Positions 44,480-54,692 are shown, counted from the stretch's first letter. The stretch is 64,000 bases of DNA from PLOWO2-12-38-17 sp963709355 (GCA_963709355.1 CAVPVY010000005.1:1364001-1428000), one strand, 5' to 3'. Translations and numbers: made by a program. The notes: generated by a model not told the origin, from the letters alone.

Positions 44480-45450
44480 AAAACATTAATTTCAATCTGG
44501 AACAAAAAGCAAATTCTTATTTTTTATTAATTATATTTATAAACTTGATTGTCTTATCTTTTACAGCCACTGGGATTATAATCGGTATTAAAGAATTCAT
44601 ATTAAATACAAAATCAACTTATGAATCAATTACCTGTTGTAAAAATATTTGCCTGAATTGTCTCTTTACGCTGCGTACATTTTCTATAGTATTCCCGTGG
44701 ATTTGTATTATCCTATTTTTTATTGGAATAATCCTTTCCATACACAAAGCAATTTCAATCATAGCTTCTAGTAAAAACTTTATCAATTCTATTGCTTCCG
44801 CTGTCTCCAACAACATTAGTCACAGCCTGAAGGATACTTTATTAAGCTTAAATCTTCACAATAAAATTACAATTTTAGCTAACAAAAATTCATATTATGC
44901 ATTTACTACAGGTCTTTGGAGACCAAAAATATATTTATCCAAAGGCATATGTTCTTATCTAACAACAAAAGAGCTTACGGCGGTAATCCTTCATGAATTA
45001 CATCATAAAGAAAATAATGCCCCGTTAAAACTTTTTATAATAAACATTTTGTGTACAATCAATTTCTTTATACCGATAAACAAAATTCTATTAATACTTT
45101 TTTCCTCAACACTGGAAAAGGCAGCCGACGATAGCGCTATAAGTTTTTCAAAAGAACCTTTAGAACTTGCAAGTGCACTTGTTAAATTATCCAAAACTTA
45201 CTCAACAAATATACCACACCCTGTTATTCCTTTTTTTAATGAACAAAGGGCCGTAGAAGACAGAATAACACGTCTGCTGGGAATACCGACTAATCTGTTA
45301 CCTCATAACAAAATGAATATGTATATCTCGTATATACTATCGTTTATTATTATTTCGGCTGTTTATCTATCGCTATTTTTTGAATATAAGTTAATAGACC
45401 ACGCTATTAATTGTAAGACATTAGTATGTCATATGATTAGATGCGGCTAA
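44476..45450 (+). CDS. BlaR1-like M56 membrane metalloprotease without sensor domain
   Basis: The ATG at 44476 overlaps the repressor stop by 4 bp. The protein has about four membrane helices and a zinc-protease motif HELHH in LTAVILHELHHKENNAP (His at about 173 from this start), then EKAADDSAISFSK with the third ligand. BlaR1 senses beta-lactams with a C-terminal penicillin-binding domain and cleaves or inactivates BlaI; here the protein ends after the last helix, so a different signal, perhaps metal, must be sensed. An upstream ATG at 44464 is an alternative start. Confidence 0.8.
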   Translation: MKNINFNLEQKANSYFLLIIFINLIVLSFTATGIIIGIKEFILNTKSTYESITCCKNICLNCLFTLRTFSIVFPWICIILFFIGIILSIHKAISIIASSKNFINSIASAVSNNISHSLKDTLLSLNLHNKITILANKNSYYAFTTGLWRPKIYLSKGICSYLTTKELTAVILHELHHKENNAPLKLFIINILCTINFFIPINKILLILFSSTLEKAADDSAISFSKEPLELASALVKLSKTYSTNIPHPVIPFFNEQRAVEDRITRLLGIPTNLLPHNKMNMYISYILSFIIISAVYLSLFFEYKLIDHAINCKTLVCHMIRCG

Positions 45451-46795
45451 TAATCTATTCAACAATAAACAGAATGGTATCAATAATAATTTTACTTATT
45501 TCTATATCATTCATTTCACAAGACATTATTGCAGCAGAAGGCAAGAACGGAAACATATCACAAAAACAAAACAACAAAACAGTTACTATTGCTAATAACG
45601 ATAACAATGCAACTTTAGACTTAAAATGGTTGATCCAAGAAGCTGTAGAACAAAATCCTGAAATAATTGCAGCCCAAAAACGTTTAAATGCCGCAAAGGC
45701 AAAGATTCCACTGGCAAAGTCATTAGATGACCCTTCCCTGCGCATCGGCTCTTTTGATATGTCCAATAGCCCAATCAATATAGAAGGCCAAACAGGTATG
45801 CTCCAACAACGTTTTGGCGTATCCCAGAAAATACCCTTTCCAGGAAAACTACGTCTCAGAGGCGAAGTGGCGACAGAAGAATCTAACATGGTAGAAAAAG
45901 AATTTCAGGCTAAAATACAGGAAATAATTGCTCTTGTAAAGTCTGCTTTCTATGAACTCTACTACATTAACAACGCCATTGATATTACTGAGGAAAATAG
46001 GGATCTGCTCCGACAAATTTGCAAAGATTGCAGAAACAAAATATTCCGTGGGTAAAGCTACCCAAAGGGATGCGCTTTCTGCACAGGTTGAATTATCTAC
46101 ATTAGCCAATGACGTTATTGTTTTAAACAAGGAAAGGGAATCTGTAATTGCCCGATTAAATATTTTATTAGATAGGCCCACACAAACCACTTTAGGTAAA
46201 CCTCGTCCCTTTAAAAAACATACCTTAAACTTAAGTTTATCGGAATTGGAAGCCCTTGCTGTGAAAAATAGGCCTGAGCTTAAAAAGTATGACTATGCCG
46301 TTAAACGGGATGAGAGAAATTTAATACTTTCAAAGAAGGATTATTACTATGCAGACTTTGAGCCAATGGTTGAATATATGCAGGAAAACAGAAAACCCGA
46401 CACATGGGCATCTGCAATTACCATCAATGTACCATGGCTTGTGGCCGAAAAATCGGTCGAAGGTAAAAGAGGCCAAAGAAGACTTGAGTGCCGCCAAGTC
46501 AGATTATCGATTTATCAACAACAAGACATTGTTTGAAGTCAAAGATTTTCTGGTCAGGCTCCAATCCTCAGAAAGTACAATAAATCTTTATAAAACAGGC
46601 ATAATTCCACAGGCAGAACAATCCTTAAAGGCCGCACGAATCGGATATGAGGCAGACAGGGTTGATTTCCTTACCCTGATTGATAGTCAGAGAATTCTTC
46701 TGAATTCGAAATTACTTTATTATAGGGCATTAACTGATTTTGAACAAAACCTGGCAAATCTGGAAAGAGTTGTGGGTATACAACTGACCCAATAA
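45441..46795 (+). pseudogene. TolC/CusC-like outer-membrane efflux protein, two frameshifts
   Basis: Three overlapping frames build one protein. Frame 1 (45441-46055) has a signal-like start and LDLKWLIQEAVEQNPEIIAA, GVSQKIPFPGKLRLRGEVA. Frame 2 (from about 46018) has FAKIAETKYSVGKATQRDAL and LSELEALAVKNRPELKKYD. Frame 3 (from about 46450) has DFLVRLQSSESTINLYKTGI to the stop. The breaks are an extra A in CAAATTTGC (about 46015) and an extra base in CTTGTGGCC (about 46440). It would be the outer-membrane channel of the RND pump. Conservation elsewhere is good, so errors or recent loss are both possible. Confidence 0.8.
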
Positions 46796-46839
46796 AATAA
46801 CCAATACTTCTCAAATCAAAATTGCGAAAGGGGTAATAT

Positions 46840-48912
46840 ATGTCCTTCAGACAAGTGATTCTTTTCATGCTTTGTATGCTTTTCAACATACATGCATTTA
46901 CTATTTCCTCGTTTAATGTATCAGTTTTTGTACTTTCTGCATGTGCTGAAGAAATAAAAGAAAAGAAGATACTTTATTGGACATGCGGTATGCATCCCTC
47001 TGTTAAGATGGATAAACCCGGCAAATGTCCCATTTGTGCTATGGACCTTATTCCTGTGTATGAAAAGGGTGCGGGTATAGAGGAGGCAGGGTCACTAGCA
47101 ACCATAGAATTGGGTGAACGCGCACTAAAACTGGCACAGGTCAAAACAGATACGGTCGACTTCAGATCTTTAATCAAAGATATTTATACGGTGGGATTCA
47201 TAGAATATGACGAACGACTCAAGACTCTTGTTTCAGCATGGATTCCAGGCAGAATTGATAAGCTCTTTGTTGATTTCACAGGTACACAGGTTGTCAAAGG
47301 GGAATCTATGGTCTGGATTTATAGTCCTGATCTTGTATCTACACAGGAAGAATATCTGTTAGCACTTGAAACACTTGAAAAAGTTAAGGAAAGTCCTTTT
47401 GAAGAAGTAATACATGGCGCTAAATCGCTCGTAGAGGCTTCTAAAAGAAGATTATTATGGTGGGGTGTTACGGAAAAACAGATTGATGAGCTAGCAAAAG
47501 AAAAAAAGATAAAACAACACACTATTATATACGCCCCTATCAGCGGTATTGTCATCGAGAAAAAAGCACTGGAAGGTCAATATGTTATGTTGGGCGAGAT
47601 GATATACACGGTTGCCGACCTTTCAAATGTATGGATGATGGCCAATATATACGAATATGAAATGGCATGGATCAAGATCGGACAGGAAGTAGAGGTTACA
47701 ACTCCAACATATCCAGGAGAGGCTTTTACTGGCAGGGTGTCCTTTATAGAACCTTTCCTCGATGACAAGACACGTTCAGTGAAGATACGTTGTGATATCC
47801 CTAATCACCAACTCAAACTCAAACCTGCCATGTATGTCAATGCGCGCATACGGATACCCGTTGAAGAGCTTGAAAACCAGGATAGGCAGTACGTAAGCGG
47901 GCTGGATTACGTTTGCCCGAATCACCCGGAAATAAAGTCCAGCAGGCCGGGTATATGCCCGGAGGATAATATCCCCTTTGTAAAGAAACCCCCTACTAAA
48001 ATTGAGCTGGTTGCTGCAAGCAGTATGACTCCACAGCAAGAAGAAATTGAGTATGAATACGTATGTCCCATGAAATGCTACTCTTCCAAACAACCGGGAG
48101 ATTGCCCCGTGTGCGGGATGAAACTGGAAAAACAGCCGATACCCAAAACCATAGAGAGAAATGAACAAATAGCCAAAACACAAACGATATATGTGTGCCC
48201 CATGGAATGCCATACTTCAAAGACAGATGGCGACTGCCCGGTATGTGGTATGCACCTTGAAAAAAAGGAGCTACCTGTTGAGGTTTCTGGTGAAAAGTTA
48301 ACCTGTATTTGTCCCCAGGAATGGGATCCGGCTATTGCGCCGAAGGCTTGTCCTATGTGTGGTATGTTGATACAAACAAGCGTGACGACAACATCACCCA
48401 CAGGTGAAAAGAAACAGAAATATGTATACATGTGTCCTATGGCTTGTATGACCTCAGATAAACCGGGTGAATGTCCTGATTGTAAAAGGCAAATGGGTCA
48501 ATGGGAGGTCAAGGAAGGATTGGGGATAAAGATAAAAAAGACCGAACAGAGGAAGCGCTCAGTTTATGCCTGCCCCATGCACCCAGAGGTTGTTTCTGAT
48601 AAACCAGGGAATTGCAATAAATGTGGAATGAATCTTGAGAAAACCACGCAAGTACTAGCGATTCCTGCTACAGCAGTACTTGATACCGGCATACGAAAGA
48701 TTGTCTATATAGATAAAGGAAATGGGCAATATATTGGGAAAGAAGTTATTCTCGGACCAAAGGCCGGTGATTATTACCCCGTTTTAGAAGGTCTGGACGA
48801 AGGGGATAAAGTGGTTACATCCGCAAACTTCCTTATAGACTCCCAGAGTCAGCTTACTGGTGGTGCCAGTGCTTTGTATGGTGGAGCGATGGAATTTAAG
48901 AAAGAAAATTAG
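46840..48912 (+). CDS. RND periplasmic adaptor (CusB-like) with seven metal-binding Cys modules
   Basis: The 690-residue protein has a signal peptide (about 1-36) and a first metal-binding module at 46-74 (YWTCGMHPSVKMDKPGKCPI). A CusB-type hairpin, lipoyl and beta-barrel core follows at about 85-345 (HTIIYAPISGIVIEKKALEG). Six more modules lie at about 357-383, 407-432, 451-476, 488-512, 529-553 and 576-602, mostly of the form CPM...PG.CP.CGM. The membrane-proximal domain comes last (VLAIPATAVLDTGIRKIVYI). Common CusB proteins are about 400 residues with at most one such module. It would link the CusA-like pump to the TolC-like channel and gather Cu/Ag in the periplasm. Ribosome site gaaaggggt. 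Confidence 0.88.
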   Translation: MSFRQVILFMLCMLFNIHAFTISSFNVSVFVLSACAEEIKEKKILYWTCGMHPSVKMDKPGKCPICAMDLIPVYEKGAGIEEAGSLATIELGERALKLAQVKTDTVDFRSLIKDIYTVGFIEYDERLKTLVSAWIPGRIDKLFVDFTGTQVVKGESMVWIYSPDLVSTQEEYLLALETLEKVKESPFEEVIHGAKSLVEASKRRLLWWGVTEKQIDELAKEKKIKQHTIIYAPISGIVIEKKALEGQYVMLGEMIYTVADLSNVWMMANIYEYEMAWIKIGQEVEVTTPTYPGEAFTGRVSFIEPFLDDKTRSVKIRCDIPNHQLKLKPAMYVNARIRIPVEELENQDRQYVSGLDYVCPNHPEIKSSRPGICPEDNIPFVKKPPTKIELVAASSMTPQQEEIEYEYVCPMKCYSSKQPGDCPVCGMKLEKQPIPKTIERNEQIAKTQTIYVCPMECHTSKTDGDCPVCGMHLEKKELPVEVSGEKLTCICPQEWDPAIAPKACPMCGMLIQTSVTTTSPTGEKKQKYVYMCPMACMTSDKPGECPDCKRQMGQWEVKEGLGIKIKKTEQRKRSVYACPMHPEVVSDKPGNCNKCGMNLEKTTQVLAIPATAVLDTGIRKIVYIDKGNGQYIGKEVILGPKAGDYYPVLEGLDEGDKVVTSANFLIDSQSQLTGGASALYGGAMEFKKEN

Positions 48913-48937
48913 TCTATTCACCGCCGAGATCGCAGAG

Positions 48938-49323
48938 ATGGATCAAGAAGAAAGACTTAACAAAATAACAGAAACAATATTTGGTGTGGCTATTAATATT
49001 CACCGTTCATTGGTACCAGGATTTCTTGCTCTGCTTATGAGACATGTATGGTGTATGATCTTATTCAATCAGGCTTGAAAGTGGAGCAACAAAAACCACT
49101 TACTGTTGTATATTAAGGAATGAAAACTTGAATGTAGTTATCGTTTAGATTTATTGACAGAAGATGAATTTGTTGTAGAAATAAAGTCCATTGAAAAGCT
49201 TTTACCAATTCATAAAGCACAGTTGATGCCTTATTTGAAACTATCTGATTGTAAGGTTGGATTGTAATTAACTTTAATGTTGACCTTTTAAAAGACGGCA
49301 TCCAAAGGGTCGTTAATAATTTT
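48938..49323 (+). pseudogene. GxxExxY-family protein, decayed
   Basis: From the ATG at 48938 the frame reads MDQEERLNKITETIFGVAIN, IHRSLVPGF, the family N-terminus. A deletion then shifts the frame, which continues as SAYETCMVYDLIQSGLKVEQ, QKPLTVVY, later LDLLTEDEFVVEIKSIEKLL and PIHKAQLMPYLKLSDCKVGL. Several stops are present. The family is of unknown function and often flanked by sequences like the ccgccgagatcgcagag and tcctctgcggtgag seen on both sides here. It interrupts the efflux operon between adaptor and pump. Confidence 0.8.
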
Positions 49324-49371
49324 CTAGATTCTCTGCGCACACTGCGTCCTCTGCGGTGAGAATAATTATCT

Positions 49372-52300
49372 ATGATCAACAAACTTATTGAACTCTGCTT
49401 AAAAAACAGATTCCTCGTCATCTGCTTCTACCTCCTGTTGATATTCGGCGGCGTTTTCGGACTGAAAAATGTCAACATGGATGTTATCCCGGATATTGGT
49501 GAGAACCAGTGCATTGTCTTTACCGATTGGCCTGGACGCAGTCCCCAGGATGTAGAAGATCAGGTCACCTACCCTTTAACTGTTAATCTCCTGGGTGTCC
49601 CCGGAGTAAAGGTCATACGGTCCCAATCGGGTTTTGGCTTTTCCATGGTATTTATTATCTTCAAGGACAATATTGACTTTTACTGGGCGCGTTCCCGTGT
49701 ATTAGAGAGGTTAAACTTTGTACAAGCCTTGCTGCCAAAAGATGTCATCCCCAGACTGGGCCCTGATGCTACTGGTCTTGGCCAGATTTTCTGGTATACC
49801 ATTGAAGGCGAAGGGTACGACCTTGGGCAACTGCGATCCGTCCAGGACTGGTTTGTCCGCTATCAATTAAATGCAGTCGAAGGTGTCTCTGAGGTAGCAG
49901 GTGTAGGTGGTTTTGTCAGACAATATCAGGTCGATGTCGATCCAAACAAACTATTGGCATATAACATGACCGTTGGAATGGTGTATGAAGCCGTTCGTAA
50001 AAGTAATATCGATGTAGGCGCCAAAGTTGTAGAAAGCGGTAGTATGGAATTTATCATCCGCGGACTCGGGTTTATCAAGAATGTTACCGATATTGAAAAC
50101 ATTACGGTAGGCAGTTATAACGGTGTTCCCATATTCGTTAAGAATATAGGCGTTGTTCAGGTGGGCGGGGATTTCAGACGCGGTGCCCTGGATAAGGAAG
50201 GTGCAGAGGTTGTTGGTGGGCTCGTTATCATGCGCCAGGGCGAAAATCCCTTAAAGGTGATTAAAAGGATAAAGCAGAAGATTAAAGAGCTTGAACCGGG
50301 GTTGCCGCCAGGGGTAAAGATTGTACCCTTCTATGACAGGGAGGGTCTTATCTACCGTGTCATTGATACCCTCAAAGAGGCACTGATAGAAGAAATCATT
50401 ATCACTTCTATTGTTGTCGCTGTCTTTCTGTTACATGTGCGGAGCATAATTATCTGTTGCCTTGGATTCCCCATGTCCATACTTGTCTCATTCCTATGCA
50501 TGTATTTTATGGGTATTGATTCCAACATTATGTCCCTCACAGGTATTGCCATTGCCATTGGTGAAGTAAGCGATATGTCCATCATCATGACAGAAAATAT
50601 CTTCAGAAATCTTATAGAACAAAAGGGCAAGAAAAGCAGACCACAGATCATCCTTGATGCGTCAAAGGAAGTCGGCGGTTCTATATTCTTTGCTGCCTTA
50701 ACAACTATTTGTATGTTCTTCCCGGTATTTGGACTTACAGGCCAGGAAGGGAAACTCTTTACACCACTAGCCTGGACAAAGACCATTGCTATTGGGTCAT
50801 CAGTTGTTATGGCAATTACCCTGGTTCCTTTGCTCTGTACCTTTCTGATAAAGGGTAAACTAAAGCCCATGGAAGATAATTTTTCCTCCAGGATGCTCTT
50901 GAGAGGTTATCAACCTGTACTCAGGTGGGCGTTAGATCATAAGAAAATATTCCTTGCGATTCCGCTCGCTATCGTTGTTTCTTCCGTTTTTGCTGCAAAA
51001 AAGCTGGGAAGGGAATTTATGCCACCACTGGACGAAGGTTCTATCCTCTTTATGCCGGTGATGCTGCCCAGCGTATCATTAACGGAAGCCCTTAAAATGA
51101 TGCAGAAACAGGATATGATCATAAAATCTCACCCTGAAGTAGATATGGTTGTGGGAAAATTGGGCAGGGCAGAAACCGCCACAGACCCAGCGCCTGTCGA
51201 GATGTTTGAGACAGTCGTCAATTTAAAACCAAAAGAGGAATGGCGTAATAAGAAGATTGAGTATCAATTTTTGAACCATATCCCCTCCCTCTTCCACCCT
51301 TTTTTCCATTGGATACTACCGGACGAACGGAGGATTACAAAACAGGAAATCATCAAGGAACTGGATGAAGCGACAAGAATAACCGGCGTGGCAAATATAT
51401 GGACACAACCCATCATTAATCGCGTTGACATGCTGGCTACCGGTATCCGAACATCGGTGGGAGTCAAGATATTTGGAGAAGACTTGAATGTCTTGCAGCA
51501 ATTAGCCATTGATGTTGAAAAGGCGCTCCGTGATGTACCCGGTGCGGCAGACCTTTATGCTGAAAGAGTTACGGGAAAACCTTACATGGAATACAAAATT
51601 AAACGTGAGGAAATTGCACGTTATGGCATCAATATACGGGATGTACAGGATATTATTGAGACGGCTATCGGAGGAGAAAATATTACGACTACGGTAGAAG
51701 GCCGTGAACGATACCCAGTACGGGTCAGATACGTTCGGGAACTGCGTGATAACTTTGACGCACTGAAAAGGATATACATCCCCAGTTCTACGGGCCAACA
51801 CATTCCTATTACACAAGTGGCTGATATTCGTTATGTAATGGGACCCGCCATGATAAGCAGTGAAAATGCTCTTCTGAGGGCTTATGTCCTTATGAACGTC
51901 CGTGGCAGGGACCCAATGAGTTTTGTCGAAGAAGCCTCTAAGGTTGTATCGCAAAAAGTTATGTTACCCCATGGGTACTTTATTCAGTGGAGCGGTCAGT
52001 TTGAAAACCAGGTAAGGGCAAAAAATAGATTACAAATACTTGTGCCTTTATCATTGTTTGTTGGTTTTATCCTTATATTTATGGCATTCAAATCCTTTCC
52101 ACAAACGATGTTTATCTTATTTGCCGGGATACCTACGGCTATTGCAGGCGGCGTCTGGCTTCAATACCTGTTTGGTTACAACTTCAGTGTTGCCGTCTGG
52201 GTAGGCTTTATTTCTATCTTCGGAATTGTGGACGACGATTCCATCCTCATTACCACCTATATCAACGATTTGTTCGGCGAAAGGAAGATGAAAAATGTCC

Positions 52301-52581
52301 GGGATATTCGCGATACTATCTTAATGGCAGGTACCAGAAGAATACGACCTTGTATGATGACGGCTGCCACCACGTTTATCGGTTTACTTCCCATCCTGTG
52401 GTCAACAGGCGCCGGCGCTGAGGTTGCCAAACCCATGGCAATTCCCTCTATCGGCGGCATGGCCATGGCGCTGGTCAGCGTCTTTATCATTCCCTGCTTG
52501 AACGCCTGGCACAAGGAGTATAAACTTAAAAAGGCGCTTAAGTCAGACCCAAATATTGCAGAAACAGGAATTATTGTATAG
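49372..52581 (+). CDS. cusA: CusA-type heavy-metal RND efflux pump
   Basis: The 1069-residue inner-membrane pump of the HME-RND group. All three metal-binding methionines known from E. coli CusA have counterparts: Met561 (LFMPVMLPS), Met611 (VEMFETV) and Met687 (VDMLATG). The proton-relay Asp is Asp401 in AIGEVSDMSIIMTEN; GLTGQEGKLFTPLAWTKT is also conserved. This supports Cu(I)/Ag(I) rather than Zn/Co/Cd. With the adaptor and TolC-like protein it would export metal from periplasm or cytoplasm. It is the last gene of the blaI-controlled cluster, separated by a decayed gene. Confidence 0.92.
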   Translation: MINKLIELCLKNRFLVICFYLLLIFGGVFGLKNVNMDVIPDIGENQCIVFTDWPGRSPQDVEDQVTYPLTVNLLGVPGVKVIRSQSGFGFSMVFIIFKDNIDFYWARSRVLERLNFVQALLPKDVIPRLGPDATGLGQIFWYTIEGEGYDLGQLRSVQDWFVRYQLNAVEGVSEVAGVGGFVRQYQVDVDPNKLLAYNMTVGMVYEAVRKSNIDVGAKVVESGSMEFIIRGLGFIKNVTDIENITVGSYNGVPIFVKNIGVVQVGGDFRRGALDKEGAEVVGGLVIMRQGENPLKVIKRIKQKIKELEPGLPPGVKIVPFYDREGLIYRVIDTLKEALIEEIIITSIVVAVFLLHVRSIIICCLGFPMSILVSFLCMYFMGIDSNIMSLTGIAIAIGEVSDMSIIMTENIFRNLIEQKGKKSRPQIILDASKEVGGSIFFAALTTICMFFPVFGLTGQEGKLFTPLAWTKTIAIGSSVVMAITLVPLLCTFLIKGKLKPMEDNFSSRMLLRGYQPVLRWALDHKKIFLAIPLAIVVSSVFAAKKLGREFMPPLDEGSILFMPVMLPSVSLTEALKMMQKQDMIIKSHPEVDMVVGKLGRAETATDPAPVEMFETVVNLKPKEEWRNKKIEYQFLNHIPSLFHPFFHWILPDERRITKQEIIKELDEATRITGVANIWTQPIINRVDMLATGIRTSVGVKIFGEDLNVLQQLAIDVEKALRDVPGAADLYAERVTGKPYMEYKIKREEIARYGINIRDVQDIIETAIGGENITTTVEGRERYPVRVRYVRELRDNFDALKRIYIPSSTGQHIPITQVADIRYVMGPAMISSENALLRAYVLMNVRGRDPMSFVEEASKVVSQKVMLPHGYFIQWSGQFENQVRAKNRLQILVPLSLFVGFILIFMAFKSFPQTMFILFAGIPTAIAGGVWLQYLFGYNFSVAVWVGFISIFGIVDDDSILITTYINDLFGERKMKNVRDIRDTILMAGTRRIRPCMMTAATTFIGLLPILWSTGAGAEVAKPMAIPSIGGMAMALVSVFIIPCLNAWHKEYKLKKALKSDPNIAETGIIV

Positions 52582-52774
52582 GGGTAGATTTACTTTTTAC
52601 TAAATATATTATTCATAAGTATCTTCTGTTCGTGTCTTTCGACTTCCTTGTGTACAAAACAAACGAAAATCATCGTATAATCAGGTATAAAGTTTCCTTT
52701 GTTTGTTAAGATGTTCTAGTTTATAAAATCTTCGATTACCTGTCTGCATGCAACGCACAGGCAGAAGCGTTTTT

Positions 52775-53005
52775 TTAGAGTTTGCCATTGGGTTGTATCC
52801 AGTTCCAACTCTTGAAGAGTTCACGGGAAATATAACTCCGCCCTCGTAGAAAATGTTGATCTATTAATGCCCTTAATAACATTTTCCTACCTTTTTTATT
52901 GTTTCCATTTAGGTAACAAAGCTTTCCAAGAAGAGCACCTCATCACTATAATTTTTTCTATGCAATGCAAATAATGATCCGTATTTTTTAAACATCGCTT
53001 CCGCT
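52775..53005 (-). pseudogene. detached C-terminal segment of the adjacent glycosyltransferase
   Basis: Just past the stop of the glycosyltransferase at 53006, the minus strand in a shifted frame gives AKAEAMFKKYGSLFALHRKN. After a second shift it gives LGKLCYLNGNNKKGRKMLLR, continuing to SYISRELFKSWNWIQPNGKL and a TAA. Family-2 glycosyltransferases often end with such a helical tail, so the gene once extended to 52775. The rest of the gap to the cusA end (52582-52774) shows nothing. Confidence 0.5.
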
Positions 53006-54193
53006 TTAGCGCACCTTTTCCCACTCCGCACACAAACGATGAATAAGTTTCAGTCGCTTTTGATACAATTTAGACAAGCCGGTTGGTGTTAGACTACTTC
53101 GTATTACGATGTCAGAAAGCGTACTCTTTTCCTGATTGCGTCTGATATCTGCCTGTTTTACCAGTAGTAAAACACTGGAGCACAGACACCAATAAAAATC
53201 CGGATATAAGAGAAAAACAAAATCCATCCGTGCCGCTTTGTACAGGTAGAGAATGCTTTTCCAACAGTGACCACATGATCGGCTTTGACGGTTGAGATAC
53301 AGGTAATAATGACTCTTGGCCCAGGAATAGACGAACGATGGAATATTAGGATATCGCTGTTTTATATCCGCTATTACTATAAACATTGACTTTTCCATTG
53401 ATCTATAATTACAAGACATACTATTTTTAGCCTTACGGTACTTGACGAGGAACTCTTTAACTACACGAAATTTATAGGATTCAGCTATACGAAGATAGAG
53501 TTCGCGGTCTTCACAACCTTGAGCGTTTAGCTTAAGAAGTCGGCTGCTATATCCTCCAGCTTGCTCAAAACAGACACGGCGAATCAAGGGCGTGCTGGAA
53601 TTGCCAATAAAGTTGCTAACTATCAATACCGAAAAAACATCACCCTCTATAGCGGAAGTGTTGAATCCACCCGTCAGTAACCCTTTTTCATCAATATGTA
53701 CCGACCAAGTATAGACGAGTCCTGTGCCTGACTCTGCAAGTAACATACTATGTACTTGTTTTTCTATTTTTTGAGGAAACCAGATATCGTCGGCATCTAT
53801 TGGTGCTATATATTCCCCCCGAGACTTTTGAATTGCCAGGTTCCGCGCAGCTGCGACTCCAGAATTTGACTGGTGCAAAAGCATCACGCGATCATCTCTT
53901 TGTATAATTGATTCCACAATTTGTGCAGTTCCATCGTTTGATCCGTCATCCACTACGATAACCTCAATATTTTTGTAAGTTTGTGAGATCACTGAATTCA
54001 AAGTATGCGCGATATACGTTTCTGCATTGTATGCAGGCACAATGACTGATACCAAAGGCTTGTCTGAAGCAAATTGGTCAGTGGCCTTGGTCAAATTTTC
54101 TTCCGTTAGCAGATGATTCAATTTCTTGTCTATTGTTTCCACAGGTTTTACCCTAGACACAAATCCTCTCAAATTAAGTGTTGCGTCTCCCAT
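53006..54193 (-). CDS. family 2 glycosyltransferase
   Basis: The GT-A fold starts VSVIVPAYNAETYIAHTLNS, then NIEVIVVDDGSNDGT, AAARNLAIQKS-type acceptor loop and the metal-binding IDADDIWFPQKIE. It transfers a sugar from a nucleotide donor in surface polysaccharide synthesis; the acceptor is unknown. About 60 residues precede the domain. The start is ATG 54193 or TTG 54211. The C-terminus seems cut short by frameshifts (see 52775-53005). GC content is higher than in the flanking housekeeping genes. Confidence 0.85.
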   Translation of the reverse strand: MGDATLNLRGFVSRVKPVETIDKKLNHLLTEENLTKATDQFASDKPLVSVIVPAYNAETYIAHTLNSVISQTYKNIEVIVVDDGSNDGTAQIVESIIQRDDRVMLLHQSNSGVAAARNLAIQKSRGEYIAPIDADDIWFPQKIEKQVHSMLLAESGTGLVYTWSVHIDEKGLLTGGFNTSAIEGDVFSVLIVSNFIGNSSTPLIRRVCFEQAGGYSSRLLKLNAQGCEDRELYLRIAESYKFRVVKEFLVKYRKAKNSMSCNYRSMEKSMFIVIADIKQRYPNIPSFVYSWAKSHYYLYLNRQSRSCGHCWKSILYLYKAARMDFVFLLYPDFYWCLCSSVLLLVKQADIRRNQEKSTLSDIVIRSSLTPTGLSKLYQKRLKLIHRLCAEWEKVR

Positions 54194-54211
54194 CTTTGTT
54201 TCCAAAGACAA

Positions 54212-54692
54212 GTAAATGCATGATCAGGAAACAGAAATATTATCGAAGGTCTTACCATATGGGTAAAAGCCTTACATCTCTGCTTACTTTCCAGTCAGGT
54301 TTGCAATATTTCACAAAGTGAACGATAAAGAAAATGGCGAGAGATAAAGGCCATCTTCGCCAATTCTCCTATGGCGATTTTTCGGATATCGTATAGTATT
54401 CTATAAAAAATATTATTTTTTGCAAGTTTTCTTACACTCCCCCCTTTGTCCCCCCTTGCGAAGGAGGGGAGAGGGGTGATTATAAATTTACAAAAGAACA
54501 TATAATATTTATGCCTAAAATAGGCAGGCACGCAAAACAAGTATGAAAAGAACTGAAAATAGAACGGAGAATAATCTTTCGTTTCGTCATGCACAATATT
54601 TAGGTTTAACTCTAGAAATAATCGAAACTATAAAACCATTAATTATTTTTATTTTATTATAAAATTATCGGATTGTGATTAAACATGCGTCC
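54212..54692. other. intergenic with a dispersed C/G-rich repeat
   Basis: No gene is supported. At about 54430-54480 there is a CCCCCCTTTGTCCCCCC ... GGAGGGGAGAGGGG palindrome-like block of a kind widely scattered in intergenic DNA. The remainder is AT-rich. Confidence 0.45.

Noticed and set aside
49113..49421. 102-codon minus-strand frame near the start of cusA
   Set aside because: Antisense to the decayed GxxExxY gene and to cusA; no independent coding signal.
54295..54594. 99-codon minus-strand frame between two polysaccharide genes
   Set aside because: It runs through a C/G-rich dispersed repeat and has no recognisable protein features.
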